Shown here in pieces: positions 51,946 to 61,686 of a stretch of DNA of 64,000 bases. The DNA lies in contig BCKC01000005.1 in assembly GCA_001600455.1 (NCBI GenBank), positions 992,001-1,056,000 of the forward strand, in the 5' to 3' direction. A program made the translations under genes and the position numbers. The DNA comes from Endocalyx cinctus. Lineage: Eukaryota > Ascomycota > Sordariomycetes > Amphisphaeriales > Apiosporaceae. The notes under the pieces were generated by a model, which was not told the DNA's origin, ran no database searches, and saw only the letters and a list, made by a program, of their open reading frames with translations. The first letter of the stretch is position 1. Each line of letters begins with the position of its first letter.

Positions 51946-54063
51946 CTATGCTAGAGGCCCAATCTCGATGGTATCAACTGATATTGACCCACTTGTCGCT
52001 ATGAGGCCGAAGCCACCCGCTGAAAACTGGGAGTCATGTGCTGATAGTTCCACATCACCTATACGACCGCGTATTGTATCATGCTCAACTTCTAACGTGA
52101 TCGCATATTTGGTATCTAGCTTCCAACCGAAATCAACACCACACAGCTCGATTCTCTGCTCATCGAGTGCTTTTACAAGAGCGAGGCGGCCACCTTTGAC
52201 GAATAACAACCCATAATACCTATTGATCCCCTGTACCCGGATAGCCACACCCGATGGAGCCCCGAGATTGACGGTGAAGTTTTGAAAGACCACCTTGTAG
52301 TCCTTATACTCCCTCGATCCGTAGATAACAATACCCTCTCCTCTATCCTCAGCTACTCTGAATCTTTTACCTGTGCGGAAATTATCGGCACCATTCACAA
52401 ATGCCATGTCGAAGAAGCAGTGTGATATATTTTCCTCGCCCTTGAGGATAAACTTAGGAGTGCCGGTCCAACCGAGTCTATCGAGCCAAATGGTGCCGCT
52501 GAATTCTCGATCGGAAGATATCGCTATACCGATGGAGTGAATTGGCTGACCGCCCAGACTACTTGGAATCGTCCATTCGAGAACCCCGGAGTTGTCCGAT
52601 TCAAGTGAAATCGAGTCGCTGGCAAGCGTCTCGAGCTCGTCTTCAAATGTATATGCTTTAAGCAATAATCTGACCGAAACTGGTCCGGTATTCGTGGGAT
52701 CTGCATGCATTAGGGCGTGGACGCTCTGGCCAGGATATAGGAGTGGTGAGCCCACGAAATTATACCACTTCATCTGGCGAACTTCGGTAGGTACGAAAGT
52801 GGGCGTCATAATTTCAATAGGACCCTTGGATTGAGTTAAACTTTCCAAACGCACTGCTAACTTAGGAGTATTGTCGAGGCCATACACTCCTTGCTCCACA
52901 CGAACGCTTTTGGCATTCGCAAATGTATGAGATGTTGGTTGGAACCCTTGCACACTTCCAGGGAGCGAGAAGTGGTATTGAGTGCCATCCTTCGGCGGCG
53001 CAAGCGGTTCTTTTCCAACCAGTTTCCTACCGATATTTACAATGTCATAGGCGATTCGAACGGCGTTATTGACCGAGTATCCACCATTCGCGCTGGAAAC
53101 GAACGTGCGGTCTGCTACGGGGCCTCGCCAATCAGGACCTCCTTCGAATACTTTGAGTCCATGCATGACCCCAATAAGGCAGCCGAGGATGCCGGCATTG
53201 CTATCGGTATCCCAGGCGCACGTGTTGATAATGTGCATTGCCTCGTGAAAATCATGGCCCGCATACACGAGAGTCATGATAAGAATGCCGTGGTTGGGTA
53301 CGACGTGACAGATGCCTCCATACGTGTCGCAGCCATATATATCTTCAATTCTCTGCCTCGTTTTCTCCCAGTCGCCATCTTCCGCCGACCACCGGCGAAC
53401 ATCGGCAATCAGAGTCGAGATGACGGAATCCGCGGGAATAAGTTTCAGCGCGGTATCCAAGAGATGATCGACGTCACTCGACACGAAAGCCTGCGCTTCC
53501 ATGGCGGCCCATACCCTAGCCGCGTGCACGGCCGCGCCGTCGTGGCTCACCGAACCGGCCGCTTCGGCCAATTTCGCCGCCATGGCCGGGTTTCCCGGGG
53601 ACGCGAGAGCGAAACCGTCGACGAAGATCTGGGCGCCGATCTGCTCGGCGATCAGCCGGCCATTCGTCTCGACGGAACCGCTGCGCGGCGCCGGGATCCC
53701 GTTTTTGAGGTTGAGAAAAGCGGTCTGCTCCGTCATGACCCCGTTCCCGCCCCAGTAGAAGATGGAGCGTCGGTTGATGACGTGGTTCAGCCAGGTCTTT
53801 CCGATACTTTCGGACGAGATATCTGGCGTGACGCCGTGTTCCTCGAGGGCTTGGACGAAGGTGAAAGTTCCGGAGATGTCGTCGTCGACTACTACGAGGG
53901 GCACGCCGACTTTCTCGTGCACGTAGTACCGGATATGGCCTAGCTCTTTGAGGATGCGTTCGCGAGACCATGTTTCGAAGGGTCGTCCTAAATAGACACC
54001 TATGAGCTTACCGAGTACGCCGGCGTACACTTTCTCGAGATAATCGTCTGGAAGGAACGTCAT
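51946..54063 (-). CDS. ADP-ribosylglycohydrolase-fold protein with C-terminal beta-sandwich
   Basis: Starting at the ATG at 54063 (MTFLPDDYLEKVYAG) the intronless frame gives 705 residues; an in-frame ATG at 54138 would add 25. The N-terminal ~350 residues match the ARH/DraG fold: VYAGVLGKLIGVYLGRP, VVVDDDISGTFTFVQAL with metal ligands at Asp60-62, and the second metal motif CAWDTDSNAGILGCLIG. These enzymes remove ADP-ribose from proteins or metabolites; some fold members act on other substrates. The middle (about 380-560) is a beta-rich module, and the last ~150 residues (KDYKVVFQNFTVNLG, YGLLFVKGGRLALVK, GGFGLIATSGS) resemble a concanavalin-like sandwich seen in carbohydrate-active proteins. 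No signal peptide. The domain mix suggests a glycoconjugate or nucleoside substrate, which is inference. Confidence 0.82.
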   Translation of the reverse strand: MTFLPDDYLEKVYAGVLGKLIGVYLGRPFETWSRERILKELGHIRYYVHEKVGVPLVVVDDDISGTFTFVQALEEHGVTPDISSESIGKTWLNHVINRRSIFYWGGNGVMTEQTAFLNLKNGIPAPRSGSVETNGRLIAEQIGAQIFVDGFALASPGNPAMAAKLAEAAGSVSHDGAAVHAARVWAAMEAQAFVSSDVDHLLDTALKLIPADSVISTLIADVRRWSAEDGDWEKTRQRIEDIYGCDTYGGICHVVPNHGILIMTLVYAGHDFHEAMHIINTCAWDTDSNAGILGCLIGVMHGLKVFEGGPDWRGPVADRTFVSSANGGYSVNNAVRIAYDIVNIGRKLVGKEPLAPPKDGTQYHFSLPGSVQGFQPTSHTFANAKSVRVEQGVYGLDNTPKLAVRLESLTQSKGPIEIMTPTFVPTEVRQMKWYNFVGSPLLYPGQSVHALMHADPTNTGPVSVRLLLKAYTFEDELETLASDSISLESDNSGVLEWTIPSSLGGQPIHSIGIAISSDREFSGTIWLDRLGWTGTPKFILKGEENISHCFFDMAFVNGADNFRTGKRFRVAEDRGEGIVIYGSREYKDYKVVFQNFTVNLGAPSGVAIRVQGINRYYGLLFVKGGRLALVKALDEQRIELCGVDFGWKLDTKYAITLEVEHDTIRGRIGDVELSAHDSQFSAGGFGLIATSGSISVDTIEIGPLA

Positions 54064-54762
54064 ATTGTAAATATTTAGAGCGTATAGTTTGATGATGGAA
54101 TTTATTAAGTCACTACATAAGTCGGGATATCTCCACATCTGAAGTATCGGCCGTGGAACCCCACATTATGAGACCGAAGATCCGTCTATTAATTATGAAT
54201 GTTATCGGCATTTCGACCACTTAACTTAGTGTTGTGTTTTAGGCACTACTCTACATACAACAGTATCATCAATGTGATACATCAACTACTATTTATTCTC
54301 TTTTGATATTCCGACGTGCCTTTTAGCTCGGCATATATAATAGTAAGGAGATAAATTCAGTTTATTTATCTATTAAATATATATAATAATCATAAGCTAC
54401 GGTTTGTGATAAGGGAAATAGAAGATGAGAATAAGAGAAGTCTACAGAATATCCCGTACGCAATTAGTACTAACGAGTACCGCTTACATATCACCCATAG
54501 GCCATATTCTAAGTCTAAAAATCTTTCTAGAGGAAAATTATAGGTACCTTAGCCACTATATCAAGTACCTTGTAGCCTCATCTACAGGGGATTCTCAGGT
54601 GCTGTATTACCCTAAATTTCCTAGTTGTAGCACAGTAATAGGTATATCTCCTACGGGTAGCATAGTGAGGATTTATCTTCAATTTTCATCTATTTCAAAT
54701 GTAACAATATAAAGGAAAACTATCTATCGTAAATATATGCGAGGGTTGCATCATCATCCAAT
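54064..54762. other. Intergenic between two minus-strand genes, AT-rich
   Basis: About 700 bases of very A/T-rich DNA holding the promoter of the ADP-ribosylglycohydrolase-like gene and the 3' flank of the OYE gene. A 95-codon plus-strand frame (54425-54712) looks non-coding. Confidence 0.5.
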
Positions 54763-55878
54763 TCAGGCTTCCACCGTAGCTAGAAACTCCTTGCTGAAGG
54801 GATAATCAGAGTAGCCCGCGGCCGTCTGCACATAGAAAGAATTTCGATCGTACGCAGCCAGCTCTAAGCCCGTCCGAATCCGATATGCCAAATCCGGATT
54901 CGAGATGAAGTACCTGCCAAACATGACCACGATATCCTTTCCTGGGCGCTCGTCATCGACAAGTTTTCGTGCCTCTTCCGCCATATAACCTCCCGCCACG
55001 AGCAAAGGTCCGTTCCAGAGGTCGTACGCGAAATCTAAACTCTCCTGCTTATCTGAACTTTCGCTCGTCTCTTCGGCGCCGGAGACGCGCGGTTCGACCA
55101 TGTGCAGATAAGCTATCTTCTCCCTCTGGGCTTTGACGATGACGTCGGAGAACTGCGGGATCGGATCACGCATCCGCATACCCTGGTACACGCTCCAAGG
55201 ACTCAGACGAAGCCCGACGCGCTCCGCGCCTACGGCGGCGACCACGGCCCGTAGTATTTCCTGGAAAAATCGAGACCTGTTTTCCACGCTGCCTCCGTAC
55301 TCATCGTCCCGTTGATTGCTGGTATCTTGGATAAACTGATCGATGATGAAGCCATTCGCGCCGTGGATCTCCACGCCGTCGAATCCCGCGTCTCCGACGG
55401 CGTTTTCGGCGGCGGTCACGAACGCTTTCACCATATCTTTGATATCGTCCTTCGTCATCGGCTGCGGCGTCGGCGCTTCGGCGTCGATGGGGATAGCGCT
55501 CGGGCCGATAACGGGAATGCCTTCTTTTTCCGCTATGTCGGCTTGCGCGGCGCGTCCCATGGCGAACAGCTGCAGGAATATGTAGGAGCCCCGACGGTGG
55601 ACTTCGTCGGTGATGGATCGCCACGCCGTGATTTGCTCCCGGTTCCAGATCCCCGGCGCGTAGGGAAATCCTCCGGAGGCGCTCGGGGATACGACCGTTC
55701 CCTCCGCTAGGATCAAAGTCCCCGGTACGCAGGCCCGTTGGCTATAATACTCCTTCATCAGGGGTGTAGGAACCCGGTCTTCGGTCGCTCGGAGGCGGGT
55801 GAGAGGGGACATGCCGATACGGTGCTTAATCTCGATATTGCCTATCTTTAAAGGCTGGAAAAGACGACTGTCGGCCAT
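54763..55878 (-). CDS. NADH:flavin oxidoreductase, Old Yellow Enzyme family, with Phe at the catalytic Tyr position
   Basis: An intronless 371-residue FMN TIM-barrel ene-reductase from the ATG at 55878. Signatures in order: LFQPLKIGNIEIKHRIGMSPLTRLRA, VPGTLILAEGTVVSPSA, FLQLFAMGRAA, GFDGVEIHGANGFIIDQF, DDEYGGSVENRSRF, LRLSPWSVYQGM and FGRYFISNP. The substrate-carbonyl pair His172 and Asn175 is present, but the next-but-one residue is Phe177 (codon TTC) where most OYEs have the proton-donating Tyr. In ergot alkaloid EasA enzymes this same Tyr/Phe choice separates reductase from isomerase behaviour. The enzyme may therefore isomerise rather than reduce some substrates, or protonate by another route. 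Neighbouring regulators and a transporter hint at a catabolic or secondary-metabolite role, without proof. Confidence 0.93.
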   Translation of the reverse strand: MADSRLFQPLKIGNIEIKHRIGMSPLTRLRATEDRVPTPLMKEYYSQRACVPGTLILAEGTVVSPSASGGFPYAPGIWNREQITAWRSITDEVHRRGSYIFLQLFAMGRAAQADIAEKEGIPVIGPSAIPIDAEAPTPQPMTKDDIKDMVKAFVTAAENAVGDAGFDGVEIHGANGFIIDQFIQDTSNQRDDEYGGSVENRSRFFQEILRAVVAAVGAERVGLRLSPWSVYQGMRMRDPIPQFSDVIVKAQREKIAYLHMVEPRVSGAEETSESSDKQESLDFAYDLWNGPLLVAGGYMAEEARKLVDDERPGKDIVVMFGRYFISNPDLAYRIRTGLELAAYDRNSFYVQTAAGYSDYPFSKEFLATVEA

Positions 55879-56523
55879 GATTGAAAGTTTTGGTTTAATG
55901 TTTACCAGCTAAAGAGAGCTTAACCTAGAAAGTCTGTAGAATATCTTGATGGATAACCTTCGAAGACATGCCATGATGAGGGCGGGTTGGTATGCATTTA
56001 TATATCCAGTCAAAGCTAGCAGGAAACAATATGCTACAAGATTATTCGTATTCTAGCAATTACCAAACAGATTATTAATTGTTCGATTAATAAAGAGACG
56101 AGGAATGTCTTTAGTTGTAGAGAAGATATATGTATATATATCCAATTACGGAATTAACATATATCCTATTGAGGAATAATCAGAGATGATTCCGTTTTAG
56201 GAAATAACATATTTCCTATTTAGGAATATGGGTACCGAATCGTCAGCTAGGCAGCTAGCTGGTGATGCTCATGTCAACGGCCGGATTACAAATGGTGAAC
56301 CAAAAGATGATAAAGAGTGCATACGAATAAACATATCACGTTATTCTAGTAGCCATGGTTTAAATTGGATCTGTCTTAATATCGAATTTATTATAAAGTA
56401 TATTGTTAAGACTTGAGGGTAAAGATAAGCAAACCTCCCAAGTATATGAAAGATACCAAGAGAGAAGTCAAAGGAACTAATTCCAATTGTATTCACGCCA
56501 TATTAGTTACATAGTTGTTAAAT
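55879..56523. other. Intergenic, AT-rich, with short repeats and a palindrome
   Basis: Holds the OYE promoter and the 3' flank of the transcription-factor-like gene. Two near-identical 23-base segments (taacatat.tcctatt.aggaat) occur at about 56154-56177 and 56204-56226. The second overlaps a perfect inverted repeat at 56199-56217 (8-base arms aggaaata/tatttcct, 3-base spacer). Possible protein-binding sites; no gene. Confidence 0.5.
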
Positions 56524-58350
56524 TTAGAGAGTTTCCCAAAATTCTTTTACTTGTGAGAGCATCGCAACGTCAGACCAGATAAACTGGTTGAAAACCTCTA
56601 TAAGTTCGGGCCAGGATCGTTGTCGACCTTCAAATCTGGACTCGTAGTTCGAGCCTAAAATCGCCATATATTTCTCTCGTACGCCCCCCACTGGAGCAAA
56701 GGCGCCACCAACATGTAAAAGCCATAAGAGCAGATCAGGACATATGTCCCATTCCGGGTTCTTAATTGCTTCTTGCAACTTTTGGAGTAGTTGTGATGAA
56801 AGACGGGACTATTGCCACTAGAATCAGTTTCTATACTTCCAAATTGATCGATGTATCATGATTATCTCTTTTATTGTCCCGTCTTTGGCGGAAGGCTTTT
56901 TTTTTTTTTTTTCTGCCCCCGAGTCTCATGATAACAGCAAGATTAATGATACTTACAGGAACGACTGAAGCTTGCCACATTTTGCAACGCAGCGTAGCTG
57001 AGCATAAATATGTTATGAGATAACAACATTCTAAGAACTCTGATATTTTCGGCAAGCTGACGAGCCTAGATTGAATTGATGCCTGAAGATTATCGATCCG
57101 TGTCATCGTCACTACGTCATCTACTGAAAAATTGGCAAAGTTTCGAATAAGTTGCAGAGAATGCGTATCCTCGAGAACCTCGATAAATTCTGCTGTCAGT
57201 AACTGAGATATACTTTGGAACCCCTGTGGCAAGATATACGCTTTTGGTGTAAATGGATCTCTCGTCCATCGAAGTTCAGCAAACGTTGTATGATCAACCA
57301 CTCGTTTGGTCCCTGCTATGACTAAGGAATTCAAGTCCTGCCTGCTCGATAACGTAAGAATAATGCATTCAAGGCCGGAGACGAACTAATACGTACCAGA
57401 AAATTGCACGTTTAATCCCGTCAGTCAAATAGACACCGCGGCTTTGACATATATTTAATAAATGTCGTATTGCGTTCATGTGAAATTGCACCTGAGATGG
57501 AATCTCTAGGCGAGTCTTCATCAATCAGTTTTGTTAGTCATATATCACCCTGTACTTTCCTCATTCGCATTAGGAGTCTAGGAAGAAGGGGAGGTTAGGC
57601 GGGAGGGACACGAACTTCTATGCCAGCTAGCAGGAGAATTGCCGCTAAGGTCGGCTCCGAAATAGCTTCGGTCGGGGAACTCATTTTAGTACGAAGGGAA
57701 GCTATTGCCTGGCTTTGGTAACCGAGAGCCTGCAAGTCGATGTTTCTAGTCACGGCAAATGAGAATGTGAGTTTCGTGGCATTTAAGAGTGCAGGATCAT
57801 CCAGCCGAGATTGAAAAATGAACCGAAAGTTCATGAGGACAAGCTCGTCGGCAATACTGAAGACAGGTCCTGTCACCGATCTATTTTTATCTGAAACTTT
57901 TTTTTTTTTTTTTTTTTTTTGTTAGGGAAAGCTTAGACAACAGAACAAATTCAGGGATAACTTACGCTGCGCAAGCCATGTGTGCAATCCCGATGAGCAA
58001 CCAACAAGCATCTCCGAAGGATTAGACGCGGCAGACGAGCAAGATATCAAAACACAATCGGACTTTGGATTGCTTGGTGGTACTCTTGGGCTCACTTCAA
58101 ATGAAACATCGCGAAAATTACGACCGGATTGTTTCTGTACCTGCCGTTTGTTTTGAAGGGCTTGCTTTATGGCATGGGACCTGGCCGTGCGCTTGGTTTT
58201 ATTGTTTTTTACCGCATCTGGATTTTGAACGGTGATGAAGCAAAAGTTATCACCTGGAAAGAATATCAGACGAATGAGCCCGAAAAATACATAGTCTGGA
58301 ATGGTGATGCTGAAGTCTTATAAAAGGGGTTAGTCACCTTCTGAGGACAT
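56524..58350 (-). CDS. Fungal-specific transcription-factor domain protein without a zinc cluster
   Basis: Six exons (58350-58338, 58253-57966, 57890-57616, 57491-57397, 57341-56957, 56808-56524) give 446 residues with every phase matching. Exon 1 holds just 13 nt (MSSE plus one base). The N-terminus FCFITVQNPDAVKNNKTKRTARSHAIK is the short basic lead found in a large group of fungal regulator-like proteins that have the transcription-factor regulatory domain but no Zn2Cys6 cluster. The core shows DPALLNATKLTFSFAV, TLAAILLLAGIE, FHMNAIRHLLNIC, IFWQDLNSLVIAGTKRV and LRWTRDPFTPKAY. The intron between exons 2 and 3 holds a long homopolymer run (57899-57920). The intron-3 donor GTTCGT is weak. 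A regulatory or co-regulatory role is inferred. Confidence 0.82.
57899..57920 (-). repeat. Homopolymer A/T run inside an intron
   Basis: About 22 consecutive T on the plus strand, within intron 2 of the transcription-factor-like gene. Confidence 0.9.
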
Positions 58351-58758
58351 TACGTGATACTTGCTTATTAATACAGTGATGTGAATGAATGGGTCCACGG
58401 CAGCACGGGTGGTGTGGGATCCTAGAACAATTGATGGCTACTTGGTAGATACGAAAGAAAGAGATTGATAATTAATTCTGAATTCTATACTACTTTCAAC
58501 TTGAGAACGGAAATGTAGATATTCATCGATCGTGTAAGTAGCAGATATTAGACTGACCTAGGATGACGCACATCTTATGTGTAATCTTAAAATTTATAAT
58601 CAACCGGGAGAGTATCGGAACAAAGTATGTCCGACCAGTGAGACGGCCCTTCTCAATTTAGCCCCTTTATCGTAGATTCATGCCCTTACATGAGTAACCA
58701 CCACCTGTATATAATTCTTTATTCTATAAATATATATATTCTTTTTTTAATTGCAAAA
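58351..58758. other. Short spacer between two tandem minus-strand regulator genes
   Basis: About 408 bases; promoter of the downstream regulator-like gene and 3' flank of the Zn2Cys6 gene. No gene. Confidence 0.6.
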
Positions 58759-60895
58759 TTATTCAGAATTTTCATCAACTATCCACCCCCAAGCCCTTTG
58801 GAGATGGAGCTGGGCTCCTGCTGTTGGCCATGAATGTATAGACTCCGTTTTTATAAGAACGTCAAGCAAGGCACGTCTTTCAGCATCATCCGTGAATCTA
58901 TCCCCGCACATAGCCACCCCCATACTCGCCGTGAACATCGCTGGTATTACCGTCCTATTTGATAAAGCTGTTGCACATAATTCGCGAATCTGCGACCGTA
59001 TATCATACTTTGAGTAGGTTAGCTTCGAGATTATTAAATAAACTTTAAGGGAGGAAGCGTCGCTATTACATCGAGTTTCTGCTGAGAGCGCTTCTGACTC
59101 GGCCCAATTCGCGGAATTGTTGGATCGTAGCACATCAGAAGCGCTCGCGCAAATATGGCGTGGACGAGGCCAATGACTAGCAGAAATATTTATTAGCACA
59201 ATTTCATAAATACACACCAAACCATAAGACGCCGTAAAACTCACCAACAGCAGAGTTGAGATAGATCAGATGGGCAAAGACTTCGCCGATGGTTTTATCG
59301 GGTTCAGAGTACGCTACTGGGAGAAAAGAAATGGGTCGAGCTCGGAGCCAGCTATCGTCGTAGTCCTTTAAACGGTGATACTTTTCGTGACTTTGGTCTC
59401 TATCCCCAAAGCAAAAGTTGATAACTTCTGCACAATGAAAAATGATTCTATTGGCCCATACATCGTCGTTTCCTGGACCGAAAGATGTGTCAATAAAGTT
59501 GTGGTCGAGCTTGATCTTGACTGGCCGCTGGTTGGCGAAGGCCATTACGATTTCCTGTCTTAACCCTATCCAAAAGCAAGCTTGGCGTAGGCTGCTGACT
59601 TCCGTAGTGGGCTCGTGTGCATTCATGAATAGCTGGATGCCGTGTAAATGACCTTCATGGTCCGCTCCAATTAATGGCACTGGGAAAAGTAAGCTGCTGC
59701 GTTGATCCATGCGGCAAGAATTGGTTGCCAAATTTTATCTAAACTAACCGTCCATTTCTTCCATGGTCCTCAATAGTACCGTTGCTGCCAGGAGGTCATC
59801 TTTTAGAAGGTTCGAAGAGTCAATAGAAATGTTGGAAAGCTGACTGAGGCATTGTTGGTGATACCAGTCTGCTGCATATTGATCAAATTCTTCGTTAAGA
59901 CTCATGTGTCGAGATGAAACCGCAAATATTGCATTCAGAAGCGTTGGACTCGTTATAGCTCGGCGCGGAAGTTCAACGGCGAAGTGTTGATTCACATCGG
60001 CGAGGTCAAACTAGATATCATTAAGTAATTGGGCTTAGTCAAGATGACAAACTGATTAGAAGATGGTATAAATTCTTACCCATTTACACATATGTTCTAG
60101 ATAATATTTCATCAACTTCACCTCCGTTGGCCCGAGGAGCGGGAGCGAAATAGAACCGTTGACCTCATGACAACTGGCAAGACCTAGGTTGGAGTCGTTT
60201 GGTAAAGGGATGTACTTTCTACTTTCTGTAGCCAGCTGGGGAGGGACGTGGCATTTTGAAGGTACCTCATCAGGAGTTTTTGACGGCGAGTATATGTCCA
60301 CTGGACTCACTCTCTTCTGTACGGGCAGATGATCTGGAGGTGACTCGGGAGTAAATGGATAACAATTACTTTCATCCTGTAAATTATAGAAAGCCCTCAG
60401 ATCATCGTTTTCGTGTATAAAGTAGACTGCATATTTGCACTGTTATTAGCGTACCGTAGTGAATTTGTGGATGAGTGCAAAGGGAAATAGTGGATTCTTA
60501 CGCTGACGAGGAATCTTCACCCAGTGCTCTTTGCTGGTAGGGAGCCTGAGTTTTTCCGATAATTAACTCATAATCAGACACTGTCTTTCATATAGAAAGT
60601 CCCCACACGACTTGATAAACTCACGGCCTATGACTCTTGAAAAGTAAATTACGAGAACGAATGCACGGTTGACCAGAGGTTACGCATCTTGAACAAGCCG
60701 GGCCTTTTGTCCCTTCTTTACTCCCAGAAGTTACGTCGACGTCACATTTCACATGTTTCTCCCGACATGACTATTATCGGCGATGTTAGCTAAGAATCAT
60801 CGAGGCTATTAAAACACGCAAATTTGTGGGAACAATGCGTAGGCAAGAATTGGCCTCACCTGGCAGGTCAAGAGATGTTTACGACCGGGTGACAT
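58759..60895 (-). CDS. Zn2Cys6 (C6 zinc cluster) transcription factor
   Basis: Eight exons (60895-60860, 60770-60625, 60545-60502, 60426-60080, 60010-59749, 59679-59245, 59176-59070, 59007-58759) give 541 residues. Splicing exon 1 to exon 2 creates the cluster: TCQSCREKHVKCD (C-x2-C-x6-C), then a long loop and GPACSRCVTSGQPC (C-x2-C-x6-C). The intron falls between the first two cysteines. The regulatory domain follows: HWVKIPRQLYFIHENDD, MKYYLEHMCKWFDLADVN, LLNAIFAVSSRHMS, LIGADHEGHLHGIQLFM, PRIGPSQKRSQ, AMFTASMGVAMCGDRFTDD and AWGWIVDENSE. This group of fungal regulators binds CGG-type sites. It is divergent from a sugar transporter gene, with which it shares a 791-bp promoter region, so it may control that transporter. 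Confidence 0.9.
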
Positions 60896-61686
60896 CCTTC
60901 TATGATCTCCAGTCTTCTCGGATCCTAGTGGGCTTACTCATGCGCTTCAACCAATAGGCTGGCTAGCATTAATATCATACCCCTAAGAGACCACCCTTGG
61001 AATGACGTTTCGATAAATTGCTGGAAATTATGAGTATAGTTTAGAAAGGGCAAAAGTGAGAGAGACGCAGTGGACTCGTGTCGGGGAAACCTGCCCATTT
61101 CTGTCGCCTGGGAAAATAGGGCCGAAAGCGGATAGAAATAACGGGGCTCCTCAGCGGGTCCAAATTATCGGATTTCCCTGTTTTGGCCCCTGGGCATTCT
61201 AGGAGCCACAGTATCAGGCCCGCTCACCTTCGCTAGCTGCGCGCACCGTTCCTTTTCCCCGATTCCGATGCTACCTTCGTGATGAAGCCGTCGTCAAACG
61301 TGGGGATGGCGATGCGGAGAACCCTTGAATCTGAAACTATCATGGAGAAAGCGCACACTACCCCATATTCTACAACTACGCTAGGCGGGAAGGAGTGTTG
61401 ACGACGGGACTTGCAATGACGGAGACAAGTGGCTAACGCTTTTTAGTCAGTACTGTGATATTACACGCAGCGAGTAATAAATAACATGGATACTCATGTG
61501 ACCGTATACTGAGTAGGGCGAAGGAGGATATAAGACCTCATGTTATTTCCCTTCATCTTACTTTACCTTCTCAAGAATTAGCCATCGTCGTAACCCTAGG
61601 GAAGCATCAACAAGTCTCTCACGCTCGATCCCACATTCCAACAAACAAAACCGAACGCTTTCCCAACTGAACTACTATTAGTGACG
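60896..61686. promoter_or_regulatory. Divergent promoter region between Zn2Cys6 regulator and sugar transporter
   Basis: Start codons lie 791 bases apart. The region is richer in GC than other spacers here and includes the everted triplet pair CCG-N4-CGG at 61122-61131, plus further CGG/CCG triplets nearby, the kind of half-sites zinc cluster factors bind. The last ~100 bases before the transporter are C/A-rich with little G, as in fungal leaders. Binding is inference. Confidence 0.5.

Noticed and set aside
52891..53943. 350-codon plus-strand frame antisense to the ADP-ribosylglycohydrolase-like gene
   Set aside because: Arg/His-rich translation without motifs, opposite a gene with clear conserved motifs.
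54425..54712. 95-codon plus-strand frame
   Set aside because: Sits in very AT-rich DNA; composition (Ile/Ser/Tyr-rich) is what random AT-rich sequence gives; no signal or motif.
58129..58323. 64-codon plus-strand frame inside the regulator-like gene
   Set aside because: It lies antisense to exon 2 and intron 1 of a gene with consistent splicing and conserved motifs.
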